Source of the DNA: Nocardioides sp. JS614
Lineage (GTDB): Bacteria; Actinomycetota; Actinomycetes; Propionibacteriales; Nocardioidaceae
Assembly (NCBI RefSeq): GCF_000015265.1
Contig: NC_008699.1
Coordinates: 4,898,001 to 4,962,000 of the forward strand
DNA: 64,000 nt
Direction of reading: 5' to 3'
A model generated the notes under the pieces. The model saw nothing but the letters and a program-made list of their open reading frames with translations, was not told the origin of the DNA and did no database searches. Positions within the stretch are counted from its first letter, which is position 1. Every line of letters starts with the position of its first letter. The position numbers were made by a program, and so were the translations under genes. Below, one piece after another: positions 1 to 7,747 of the stretch.

Positions 1-84
1 CGAGCACCGCCGCGAGTCCTCGTCGCGGACGTCATCGTGGATCTCCACGAGGGCGACGACGGGATGGACGGTGATGGGGTTCAT
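1..84 (-). CDS. N-terminus of an unidentified protein (cut by window edge)
   Basis: An ATG at 84-82 opens a leftward frame that stays open for 28 codons to the window edge, beginning MNPITVHPVVALVEIHDDVR. A GGAG about nine bases upstream could serve as ribosome-binding site. The composition (hydrophobic strand followed by acidic residues) looks like a real protein start rather than a shadow, but too little is present to name a family. Confidence 0.4.
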   Translation of the reverse strand, partial: MNPITVHPVVALVEIHDDVRDEDSRRCS

Positions 85-204
85 GCGGGCACACTCCGGA
101 GCTTCATCGGGGTCGGACGTCGCACCAGGAGTCGGCATGTGCGCGGCTGATACGCCGGTCTGGACCAGGGGCGCCGCCGGGTCGTCGAGGCGCGAGCCGC
201 CTCC

Positions 205-294
205 GGTGGTCGAGCCCGTCGAGACCCCGCCGGCAAGGCAGGGCGCTGCCATGCCGGTGGTTGAGGCGCGAGCGCAGCGAGCCTCGAAGCCACC
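205..294. repeat. Palindromic intergenic repeat units (REP-like)
   Basis: Two related units lie here. 205-227 starts GGTGGTCGAG and runs CCCGTCGAGACCC. 256-294 starts GGTGGTTGAGGCGCGAGC and ends GCGAGCCTCGAAGCCACC, an imperfect palindrome able to form a long hairpin. Such GGTGGTTGAG...CTCGAAACCACC units are, from memory, common between genes in Nocardioides and related genera. They could act as transcription terminators or be non-autonomous mobile repeats. They lie upstream of a degraded gene. Confidence 0.55.
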
Positions 295-330
295 GCGCCG
301 GCCCCGACCCTGCTGCGGCTCACCGTCGGC

Positions 331-459
331 GGTGGTTGCGGTCCCTCGGTCAAAGACGGCCGGTTGCTGTGCCCCAAGCACCACACCCGAGCCCACGACC
401 CCACCTACCAGACCACGACACTGCCCGGCGGGAAGGTCGCCTTCACCAGACGCACGTAG
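331..459 (+). pseudogene. 3' remnant of a DUF222/HNH endonuclease gene
   Basis: The frame ending at TAG 457-459 encodes GRLLCPKHHTRAHDP followed by TYQTTTLPGGKVAFTRRT. This matches the C-terminal part of the actinobacterial 13E12/DUF222 HNH endonucleases, in which LCxxHH is the second half of the HNH motif. No DUF222 helical domain and no first half of the HNH motif precede it; upstream sequence is repeat-like. I read it as the surviving tail of a deleted gene. These HNH genes are multicopy in Nocardioides genomes and are often found as fragments. Confidence 0.55.
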
Positions 460-559
460 ACCGACCACCGACCTTCGGCCCGCCGCCACCACCCGACGAC
501 CACCGCGACCCGTACCGACCCTCGCACGCCCTGCGCTGCTCTGCGCACGGGTGCGACGG

Positions 560-1483
560 TCACCTGAGGCCGGCGTACTCCCGCGCGATCGATGCGCCGA
601 GTCGCGCGTTGGCCCGCACCAGCGCGATGTTCGCGGTCAGCGAGGCGCCGCCGGTGATCTCGACGATCCGGCCGAGGAGGTACGGCGTCGCCTCGTTGCC
701 GTGGATGCCCCGGGCCGCCATGTCGGCGAGCGCCTGCTCGATGATCCCGCCGATCTCGTCGGCGGGGATCTCGTCGGCCTCGGGGATCGGGTTCGCGACG
801 ACGACACCGCCGGCGATGCCGAGGTCCCACTTGGCGGCCATCACCGCGGCGACCTCCGCGGCGGAGTCGACCCGCATCGGGGCGGCGTGGCCGCTGGAGC
901 GGGAGTAGAAGGAGGGGAACTCGTCCGAGCCGTAGGCGAGGACCGGGACTCCGAGGGTCTCGAGGCGCTCCAGGGTGAGGCCGATGTCGAGGATGCTCTT
1001 GACCCCGGCGGAGATGACGGCGACGTCGGTGCTGCCGAGCTCGGTCAGGTCGGCGGACTCGTCGAAGGACTGCTGGGCACCGCGGTGGACGCCGCCGAGG
1101 CCGCCGGTGACGAAGACGCGGATGCCGGCGAGGGCGGCCAGGCGCATCGTCGCGGCGACCGTCGTCGCGCCGTGGCTGCGGCGGGCGACGACGAACGGCA
1201 GGTCCCGCACGCTGACCTTCGCCACGTCCTCGTCGCTCGCGAGCAGCTCGAGGTCGTCGGCGGTGAGCCCGATCCGCGGCCGGCCCTCGAGGACGGCGAT
1301 GGTCGCCGGCACTGCCCCGGCCGCGCGGATGATCCCCTCGACCTCGGTCGCCATCGCGACGTTCTGCGGGTAGGGCATCCCGTGGCTGATGATCGTGCTC
1401 TCCAGCGCGACCACCGGGGCGCCGTCGCGCAGCGCGTCGGCGACCTCGTCGGTGAGGGTGAGCAGGGGGTGAGGTGCGGTCAT
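560..1483 (-). CDS. psuG: Pseudouridine-5'-phosphate glycosidase
   Basis: PsuG splits pseudouridine 5'-phosphate into uracil and ribose 5-phosphate, cleaving the C-C glycosidic bond in the cytoplasm. The 307-residue protein has the normal family length and hallmarks: VALESTIISHG near residue 25 (acidic residue E28), VTGGLGGVHR near 125, and SAGVKSILDIG with K162 in the place of the family's Schiff-base lysine. Its ATG overlaps the stop of the upstream kinase gene by four bases (ATGA), so the two are translationally coupled. Together they form the two-step pathway: phosphorylation of pseudouridine, then cleavage. The product call is secure. Confidence 0.95.
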   Translation of the reverse strand: MTAPHPLLTLTDEVADALRDGAPVVALESTIISHGMPYPQNVAMATEVEGIIRAAGAVPATIAVLEGRPRIGLTADDLELLASDEDVAKVSVRDLPFVVARRSHGATTVAATMRLAALAGIRVFVTGGLGGVHRGAQQSFDESADLTELGSTDVAVISAGVKSILDIGLTLERLETLGVPVLAYGSDEFPSFYSRSSGHAAPMRVDSAAEVAAVMAAKWDLGIAGGVVVANPIPEADEIPADEIGGIIEQALADMAARGIHGNEATPYLLGRIVEITGGASLTANIALVRANARLGASIAREYAGLR

Positions 1484-2589
1484 GACAGCAGGCTCCTGAC
1501 GAGTCGGTCGGTGAGGTCGGTTCGGACGGTGTCGGTGCTGGCGACGGTGAGGGCGGCGGCGGCGTGGCCGTACGCCGCGGCCTCGGCCGGGTCGGAGCCG
1601 GTCAGCAGGGCGTGGCAGAAGGCCGCTGTCATCGCATCGCCCGCGCCGGTCACGTCGGTGACCTCCCCGGCCACCCCCGCCGGGACGGCCTCCAGGGCGA
1701 CGACGCCGGTCGGTGAGCTGAGCAGCGAGCCGGCCGGGCCGAGCCGCACCCAGACCAGCTGGACGCCGCGGTCGTGCAGGGCCCGCGCCGCCGCCTCCTG
1801 CTGGCGCCGGGTCCGGGTCGGGAGATCGGTCAGGGCCGCGAGCTCGTCGCGGTTGGGGGTCACCGTGAACACCGGCCGGTCGACGGTGACGAGCGGCGCG
1901 AGCGCGGCAGCCTTCGGGACGCTGACCGGGTCCAGCAGCACCCGGGTGCCGACCTCCGCGGCCAGGTCGAGGGCGTAGCGCAGCGTGCCGGTCGAGAGGT
2001 TCCCGTCGAGGACGACCAGCGACGCGGCGGACACCAGGTCGCGCGCCGCCGCGACCTGGTCAGGCAGGAGCTCGTCGGTGGCGGCCATGTCGGCGACCGC
2101 GACGACCAGCTCGCCGTCGGCGTCGAGGACCGCGGTGTAGGTGCCGGTCGACCGGGCGCTGCGGCGTACGTGCTCCACCACCACCCCTGCGTTCGAGGTC
2201 GCGGCGAGCACCTGGTCCCCGAGCGCGTCGCTGCCGATCGCGGCGACCAGGTGGGTCCGGGTGCCGAGTCGGGCCAGGTTCTCGGCGATGTTGCGACCGA
2301 CCCCGCCGGCGGCCATCGCGGCCGTGCCGGGGTTGCTGGTGGCGACCACGGCGGCGCGGGTGCTGCGGGCCTTGACGTCCATGTTGGCGCCGCCGACGAC
2401 CACCACCGAGGGGCCCTCGTTCAGCACGTAGCCCCGGCCGAGGACGATGCCCTTGCGGGTGAGGTTCGAGACATGCACGTTGACGGCGGCGCGGGTGGTC
2501 CCGAGCGCTTCGGCGATCGCCGCCGAGCTGACGAGCGGATCGCGCCGCAGCAGGGTCACGATCTCCTGCTCGCGCTCGGTGAGGTTCAT
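1480..2589 (-). CDS. psuK: Pseudouridine kinase with N-terminal winged-helix domain (PfkB family)
   Basis: Residues 1-57 form a helix-turn-helix of the kind found at the front of some PfkB kinases (LTEREQEIVTLLRRDP, then a recognition helix near 30-45). Residues 60-365 are a ribokinase/PfkB fold with a GG motif (MAAGGVGRNIAENLARLG) and the signature TGAGDAMTAAF, D318 being the catalytic base. It should phosphorylate pseudouridine for psuG, with which it overlaps by four bases. The HTH suggests the enzyme also regulates transcription, probably its own operon; an AT-rich palindrome lies 22 bases before its start. Substrate is inferred from the psuG partnership. Confidence 0.88.
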   Translation of the reverse strand: MNLTEREQEIVTLLRRDPLVSSAAIAEALGTTRAAVNVHVSNLTRKGIVLGRGYVLNEGPSVVVVGGANMDVKARSTRAAVVATSNPGTAAMAAGGVGRNIAENLARLGTRTHLVAAIGSDALGDQVLAATSNAGVVVEHVRRSARSTGTYTAVLDADGELVVAVADMAATDELLPDQVAAARDLVSAASLVVLDGNLSTGTLRYALDLAAEVGTRVLLDPVSVPKAAALAPLVTVDRPVFTVTPNRDELAALTDLPTRTRRQQEAAARALHDRGVQLVWVRLGPAGSLLSSPTGVVALEAVPAGVAGEVTDVTGAGDAMTAAFCHALLTGSDPAEAAAYGHAAAALTVASTDTVRTDLTDRLVRSLLS

Positions 2590-2594
2590 GCTTA

Positions 2595-3878
2595 CTACTC
2601 TAAAGCATCCTTATCCGAATAAGCAAGAGGCCCGGGGATGACGAGCGCCGCGATCCCGGTGGTGAGGGGTACGGCGAGCACCAGCCCGATGCTGCTGGCC
2701 AGGGTGCGCACGATCTCCTCGGTGATGTCCTCTGTGGTCAGCAGGTCCTCGAACGGCAGGCCGTAGAGCTGGAGGATGAGCAGCACGGCCAGCGCCGTGC
2801 CGGCGTAGGCGAACACGATCGTGTAGATCGTCGAGGCGATGTGGTCGCGCCCGATCCGCATCCCGCTCGCGAACACCCCGGCCCGGCTCATCGTCGGTGC
2901 CGCGGCGCGGATCTCCCACACCGAGGAGGACTGCGCGATCGTGACGTCGTTGAGGACGCCCAGCCCGGCGATCACGGTCGCGCAGGCGAACAGCCCGTGG
3001 AAGTCCAGCCCGCCGACCAGGCTCGAGAGGATCCCGGCGGTCTCGTCGGTCATGCCGGTGAGGCGGGTCGCGCGGGTCGCGAAGACCCCCAGGCCCGCGG
3101 TCACCCCGACCCCGACCAGCGTGCCGGCCAACGCCGTACTGGTGCGCAGCGAGAACCCGTGGGTCGTGTAGAGGACCACGAACATGATCGCGGCGGCCGC
3201 GGTCAGGCCGACCAGCAGTCCGGACTCGCCGGTGAGCAGCGCCGGGAGCACGAACTCCCACAGCACGAGCCCGCTGAACGCCAGGCCCACGAGCGCGAAG
3301 AGCCCGCGCCACCGCGCGACCACCAGCACCAGGCCGACGAACACCAGCAGCAGCACGAAGAGCGGGGTGCTCCGGTCGGTGCCGAAGTAGGCGTACGCCG
3401 TGTCCCCGCCGTCCTGCCCGGGCGTGCGCTGCAGCTTCACCTCGTCACCGCGCTGCAGGCCGGAGTCCGCCACGTGCGGGGCGACCCGGACCGACGCGTG
3501 GTCGCCCTTCCCGGGGCCTTCCACCACGGTGACGTCCAGCAGGCCGCAGTCCTCCGACCGGTCTCCGGGGCCGGCGCAGGGCGGGTGCACCCGATCGACC
3601 TCGGCGTTCGGGAAGGTGACGCCGGGAGCGGCGAACGGCACGCTCTCGGTGATCTTGTCGACCTCGGACCCGTTCGGCCAGAGCAGCACCAGCCCGGCGA
3701 TCGCCACGGCGGCCGCCAGCACGAGCGCCGAGAGCAGGACCGTGCGCGGGCCGCGGGAGATCTCGACCTCCGCGCCCGCGCCGCCATGACCGTGGCCAGG
3801 ACCGTGACCGGGTACCGGTCCGGGAGCCTGGCTGTGCCGGTGCCCGCGGTGGGCGCGATGCGCATGCCCAGCCGCCAT
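2595..3878 (-). CDS. YibE/F-like multi-pass membrane protein with His-rich N-terminus
   Basis: About 427 residues from the ATG at 3878. The cytoplasmic N-terminus is rich in histidine and glycine (HAHRAHRGHRHSQ, then PGHGPGHGHGG). It is followed by a first membrane helix, a periplasmic-side domain of about 120 residues with three cysteines, then six to seven helices. The glycines and FHGLFACATVIAGLGVLNDV match the YibE/F-like family, whose function is unknown. The His-rich tail could bind metal, which is inference. A longer start at 3944 adds an arginine-rich leader that looks non-coding. The stop lies five bases from the psuK start, so the genes may be cotranscribed. Confidence 0.8.
   Translation of the reverse strand: MAAGHAHRAHRGHRHSQAPGPVPGHGPGHGHGGAGAEVEISRGPRTVLLSALVLAAAVAIAGLVLLWPNGSEVDKITESVPFAAPGVTFPNAEVDRVHPPCAGPGDRSEDCGLLDVTVVEGPGKGDHASVRVAPHVADSGLQRGDEVKLQRTPGQDGGDTAYAYFGTDRSTPLFVLLLVFVGLVLVVARWRGLFALVGLAFSGLVLWEFVLPALLTGESGLLVGLTAAAAIMFVVLYTTHGFSLRTSTALAGTLVGVGVTAGLGVFATRATRLTGMTDETAGILSSLVGGLDFHGLFACATVIAGLGVLNDVTIAQSSSVWEIRAAAPTMSRAGVFASGMRIGRDHIASTIYTIVFAYAGTALAVLLILQLYGLPFEDLLTTEDITEEIVRTLASSIGLVLAVPLTTGIAALVIPGPLAYSDKDALE
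2611..2622. promoter_or_regulatory. AT-rich palindrome before psuK (candidate operator)
   Basis: On the minus strand the sequence reads TTATTCGGATAA, a near-perfect dyad (five of six pairs) inside the last codons of the YibE/F-like gene, 22 bases before the psuK start. A second short dyad, GCTTTAGAG/TAGTAAGC, follows directly. AT-rich sequence stands out strongly in this GC-rich DNA. It is a plausible binding site for the HTH domain fused to PsuK, or the psuK promoter. Confidence 0.4.
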
Positions 3879-3970
3879 GACCGCCGTCCTTCCTCGTCCG
3901 AGGGCGCCGCCGACCTCGCTCGCCCGCGAACAGTCTGCACGCACGCCCGTGGAGGCAGCAGAATGGCCCG

Positions 3971-4612
3971 GTGCCGACGTCGAACCAGTGGATCGCCTTC
4001 GTGGTGGCCAGCGCCCTGTTCATCCAGGTCCCGGGCCCCAGCCTGCTGTTCACGATCGGCCGGGCGCTGACGGTCGGGCGCCGCGACGCCCTGCTGTCGG
4101 TGGTCGGCAACGCGATCGGCGTGACCACCCAGGTGATGTTCGTCGCCGCCGGTCTGGGCGCCGTGGTCGCGGCGAGCACCGAGGCCTACGTCGTGCTGAA
4201 GATCTGCGGCGCGGCGTACGTCGTCTGGCTCGGCATCCAGGCGATCCGGCACCGCGCGGACGCCCGGGCGGCGCTGGTCGCCGTCGACCACCTGACGGTC
4301 GCGCGCGCGTCCGCCCTGCGCTCGCTGCGGATCGGCTTCACCGTCGGGCTGACCAACCCCAAGACGATCGTGTTCTTCGTGGCCTTCCTGCCGCAGTTCG
4401 TCAACGAGCCGGCCGGGCACGCGGGGCTCCAGCTCGCCCTCCTCGGCCTGGTCTTCGGCGTGATGGCGGCAGGGTCCGACTCGGTCTGGGCGCTGGCCGC
4501 CAGCAAGGCGCGCGACTGGTTCGCGCGGCGCCCGACGCGGCTGGACAAGCTCGGTGTCGCCGGCGGCGTGATGATGATCGGCCTCGGCGCGACCCTGGCC
4601 GCCACCGAGTAG
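3971..4612 (+). CDS. LysE/RhtB-family amino-acid exporter
   Basis: A 213-residue inner-membrane protein with about six hydrophobic segments. The N-terminal motif VPGPSLLFTIGRAL is the family signature (usually PGP near residue 25), and GFTVGLTNPKTIVFFVAFLPQF marks the second half. Members export lysine, homoserine, threonine or related compounds by exchange with protons. The GTG at 3971 is chosen because a CAGAAT box sits six bases before it, a leaderless arrangement seen elsewhere here; the upstream ATG at 3963 is out of frame. The substrate cannot be read from sequence. Confidence 0.88.
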   Translation: MPTSNQWIAFVVASALFIQVPGPSLLFTIGRALTVGRRDALLSVVGNAIGVTTQVMFVAAGLGAVVAASTEAYVVLKICGAAYVVWLGIQAIRHRADARAALVAVDHLTVARASALRSLRIGFTVGLTNPKTIVFFVAFLPQFVNEPAGHAGLQLALLGLVFGVMAAGSDSVWALAASKARDWFARRPTRLDKLGVAGGVMMIGLGATLAATE

Positions 4613-4618
4613 CCGCCG

Positions 4619-6154
4619 CTACAGGAGGCGGTGCTGGTCGTGGGCGAGCAGCGCGACCCCGAGCGAGAGCCGGGAGGCGGGGTCGTCGAGCGGGTGGCCG
4701 ACCAGGTCCTCGAGCCGGCGGAGCGCGGGGTAGAGCGAGGTCCGGTTGCGGTGGGCGACCCGGGCGAGCTCGGTCTTGTTGCCGCCGACGGCGAGGAACT
4801 GGCGCAGCAGCTCGACCAGGCCACCGCCGTGGCGGGCCTCGTGCTCGAGCAGGGTGCCGAGCTCCACCTCGGTGAACTCCTGCAGCCGGGCGTCGCCGCG
4901 CAACGACATCAGCAGGCCGGGCAGCCGGATGTCCGACTGCCGGAAGCAGCCGCCGGCCCGCGGGGGCATCGTCACCGCGACGTCCGAGACCGCCCGCGCC
5001 GACCGCATCGACGTGGCCACGAGGAGCACGCTCGGGACGGGGTGACCGACCGCTAGCACTGCGCCGGGCTCGGCGTCGGCCAGGGCACGGGCGAGCCGGT
5101 CGAGCTCCGTGTCGGCCGGGACGAGCAGCCCGACGTGCACCGCGTCGAGCACGCCGACCAGCCCCGGGACGTCGCCGAGCACGCCGACCAGGCGGTCCAC
5201 CGGAGCAGCGGACCGCAGCCGGGCGACGGCACCCACGTACGCATCCGCCCCGGGCACCCCGAGCGCGCGCAGCCGCGCCGCCGCCACCGGCTCGGCGCCG
5301 AGCCGGCCATCGAGCAGGTCGAGGAGGAAGCCGCCGTGGACCCGGAGCTGGAGGGAGGTCTCGTCCCGCTCGATCATCCGGCCGAGCTCGAGCGCCTGTG
5401 CGGTGCGCTCCGCCACGAGCCGCGCCCGGTCGCCGTCGCGCGGCGCGGTCACCACGATCCGGCCCCATGCGCCGCCCTGGATGCCGACCGGCGTGGTCAG
5501 CCAGCCTTCCGGGCCACCCCGGCCGCTCGCGCGAAGGAACGGCGTAAGCCGTGACCGGCGTTCCCAGTCGGTCAGCAGCCGGTCGACCGGCTCGTCGCGG
5601 GCGGCCGCGACGAGCACCCGGCGCGCGAGGTCCTCGAGCACCACCGACCCGTCCGCGAGATCGGCCGCCGCCTCGACCAGCCGGGACATCGGCGCTCGGG
5701 CCAGGCCCAGCTCGGTGAACGTCTCGTGCACCCGCCCGGCGAAGGCCACCTCGTCGAAGTGCTCCGCGACGATCGTGCGGTGCACCGCCTCGGTGACGTC
5801 GACGAACCGCACCGGTCGGTTCAGCGCGACGACCGGGAAGCCGGCGGCGCGCGCTCGGCGCAGCGCCGGCTCGGGCACCGACGGGTACGCCGCGCTGAGC
5901 TCGATCACCAGCCCCGCGGCGCCCACCTCGACCAGCTGTCGGACGAAGTCGTCCGCGGCAGCGGCCGACGCCGCCATCCCGAGACCGGTCGACAACACCA
6001 GCTCGGCGCCGGACAGGACCGTGCCGATGTCGCTCACCTCGGAGATGTGCACCCACCGCAGCGGCCGGTCCAGGACCGCGTCGCCGCTGAGCACGACCGG
6101 ATCACCGTCGGCCAGAGCCGGCAGCGACAGCGCTTCCCTGATGGTGACCGGCAT
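4619..6154 (-). CDS. PucR-family transcriptional regulator
   Basis: 511 residues from the ATG at 6154. Residues 1-125 are the PucR N-terminal domain (MPVTIREALSLPALADGDPV, then WVHISEVSDIGTVLSGAELVL). The C-terminus carries the PucR-type HTH (LRQFLAVGGNKTELARVAHR, then NRTSLYPALRRLEDL). PucR proteins control catabolism of purines, amines and amino acids. It is transcribed divergently from the dehydrogenase-aminotransferase-oxidase cluster with 81 bases between starts. An eight-base-arm palindrome overlaps its own start codon, which suggests autoregulation and control of the divergent cluster. A much longer reading upstream of 6154 is shadow sequence. Confidence 0.9.
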   Translation of the reverse strand: MPVTIREALSLPALADGDPVVLSGDAVLDRPLRWVHISEVSDIGTVLSGAELVLSTGLGMAASAAAADDFVRQLVEVGAAGLVIELSAAYPSVPEPALRRARAAGFPVVALNRPVRFVDVTEAVHRTIVAEHFDEVAFAGRVHETFTELGLARAPMSRLVEAAADLADGSVVLEDLARRVLVAAARDEPVDRLLTDWERRSRLTPFLRASGRGGPEGWLTTPVGIQGGAWGRIVVTAPRDGDRARLVAERTAQALELGRMIERDETSLQLRVHGGFLLDLLDGRLGAEPVAAARLRALGVPGADAYVGAVARLRSAAPVDRLVGVLGDVPGLVGVLDAVHVGLLVPADTELDRLARALADAEPGAVLAVGHPVPSVLLVATSMRSARAVSDVAVTMPPRAGGCFRQSDIRLPGLLMSLRGDARLQEFTEVELGTLLEHEARHGGGLVELLRQFLAVGGNKTELARVAHRNRTSLYPALRRLEDLVGHPLDDPASRLSLGVALLAHDQHRLL

Positions 6155-6170
6155 GCGACACAGTGTCGCA
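6154..6170. promoter_or_regulatory. Perfect palindrome between pucR-type gene and mmsA (operator)
   Basis: The plus strand reads TGCGACAC-A-GTGTCGCA, a perfect 17-base dyad with eight-base arms and a single central A. It begins on the first base of the regulator's start codon and lies in the 81-base divergent intergenic region. Position and symmetry fit an operator for the PucR regulator controlling both directions. Confidence 0.6.
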
Positions 6171-6235
6171 TACAGACGTCGATACCCGACGGATCGTCCC
6201 TCGCCGCAGCCGGGCGGTTGGGGCACGATCGGCGC

Positions 6236-7732
6236 ATGACGACGACAATCCCGCACTGGATCGACGGCCTCCCGCAGCCGGGCGCGGCCACCCGCCTCGG
6301 CGACGTCACCAACCCCGCCACCGGACAGGTGACCGGCCAGGTGGTCCTCGCGGACGGCGCCGACGTCGACGCCGCGGTCGCCTCGGCGAAGACGGCGTCG
6401 ACCGCCTGGGCGCGGACCTCGATCAGCGCCCGCACCCAGGTGGTGTTCCGGTTCCGCGAGCTGCTCAACGAGCGGAAGGCCGAGCTGGCCGCGATCATCA
6501 CCGCCGAGCACGGCAAGGTGCTCTCGGACGCACTGGGCGAGGTGTCCCGCGGCCAGGAGGTGGTCGAGTTCGCCTGCGGCATCCCGCACCTGCTCAAGGG
6601 CGGCAACAGCCCCCAGGTCTCGACCGGCGTCGACGTGCACAGCATCCGCCAGCCCCTCGGCGTGGTCGGCATCATCAGCCCGTTCAACTTCCCCGCGATG
6701 GTCCCGATGTGGTTCTTCCCGATCGCGATCGCGGCCGGCAACGCGGTCGTGCTCAAGCCCAGCGAGAAGGACCCCTCCGCCGCGATCTGGATGGCCCGGC
6801 TCTGGCAGGAGGCCGGCCTGCCCGACGGCGTCTTCACGGTGCTGCAGGGCGACAAGGTCGCCGTGGACGGGCTGCTCGACCACCCGGACGTCGCGGCGAT
6901 CAGCTTCGTCGGCTCCACCCCGATCGCGGAGTACGTCTACGAGCGGGCGAGCCGCACCGGCAAGCGGGTGCAGGCCCTGGGCGGGGCGAAGAACCACATG
7001 GTGGTGCTGCCCGACGCCGACCTCGACCTGGCCGCCGATGCCGCGGTCAGCGCCGGCTACGGATCGGCCGGCGAGCGGTGCATGGCGATCAGCGTGGTCG
7101 TCGCGGTCGGCGGCACCGGCGACGACCTGGTCGAGCGGATCGCTGCACGCACCACCGGGCTCCGCGTCGGCGACGGCACCCGCGAGTCGGACATGGGGCC
7201 GCTGGTGACCGCGGCGCACCGCGACAAGGTGGCGTCGTACGTCGACGCCGGCGAGGCCGAGGGCGCCGCCCTCGTCGTCGACGGGCGCAAGGTCGACGCG
7301 GACGGCGAGCAGGACGGGCACTGGCTCGGACCGACGCTGTTCGACCACGTCACCCCGCAGATGAGCATCTACACCGACGAGATCTTCGGCCCGGTGCTGA
7401 GCGTGGTCCGCGCCGAGACCTACGCGGAGGCGATCGAGCTGGTCAACGCGAACCGCTACGGCAACGGCACCGCGATCTTCACCGGCAACGGCGGCGCCGC
7501 CCGCGCCTTCGAGCAGGACGTCGAGGTCGGCATGATCGGCGTGAACGTCCCGATCCCGGTCCCGATGGCGTACTACTCCTTCGGCGGCTGGAAGGCCTCG
7601 CTGTTCGGCGACACCCACGCCCACGGCATCGAGGGCGTGCACTTCTTCACCCGGGGCAAGGTCGTCACCACCCGCTGGCCCGACCCCGGCAGCGCCGGCG
7701 GCCTCGAGCTGGCCTTCCCGAAGAACCACTGA
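6236..7732 (+). CDS. mmsA: CoA-acylating methylmalonate-semialdehyde dehydrogenase
   Basis: MmsA/IolA-type enzymes oxidise malonate or methylmalonate semialdehyde with NAD+ and CoA to acetyl- or propionyl-CoA. The 498-residue length is typical. Visible features: IISPFNFPAMVPMWFFPIA in the cofactor-binding half, a glycine motif SFVGSTPIAEYVYERA, the catalytic cysteine in GSAGERCMAISV, and EIFGPVLSVVRA. The ATG at 6236 is chosen because the protein then begins MTTTIPHWIDGLPQPG as family members do. The next gene, an aminotransferase, would supply the semialdehyde from beta-alanine or a similar omega-amino acid. Confidence 0.9.
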   Translation: MTTTIPHWIDGLPQPGAATRLGDVTNPATGQVTGQVVLADGADVDAAVASAKTASTAWARTSISARTQVVFRFRELLNERKAELAAIITAEHGKVLSDALGEVSRGQEVVEFACGIPHLLKGGNSPQVSTGVDVHSIRQPLGVVGIISPFNFPAMVPMWFFPIAIAAGNAVVLKPSEKDPSAAIWMARLWQEAGLPDGVFTVLQGDKVAVDGLLDHPDVAAISFVGSTPIAEYVYERASRTGKRVQALGGAKNHMVVLPDADLDLAADAAVSAGYGSAGERCMAISVVVAVGGTGDDLVERIAARTTGLRVGDGTRESDMGPLVTAAHRDKVASYVDAGEAEGAALVVDGRKVDADGEQDGHWLGPTLFDHVTPQMSIYTDEIFGPVLSVVRAETYAEAIELVNANRYGNGTAIFTGNGGAARAFEQDVEVGMIGVNVPIPVPMAYYSFGGWKASLFGDTHAHGIEGVHFFTRGKVVTTRWPDPGSAGGLELAFPKNH

Positions 7733-7747
7733 ACGAGGGGCACGCAG

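Noticed and set aside
71..1978. 635-codon rightward open frame over psuG/psuK
   Set aside because: It is the antisense shadow of two clear enzyme genes; the protein is arginine/alanine-rich with no domain.
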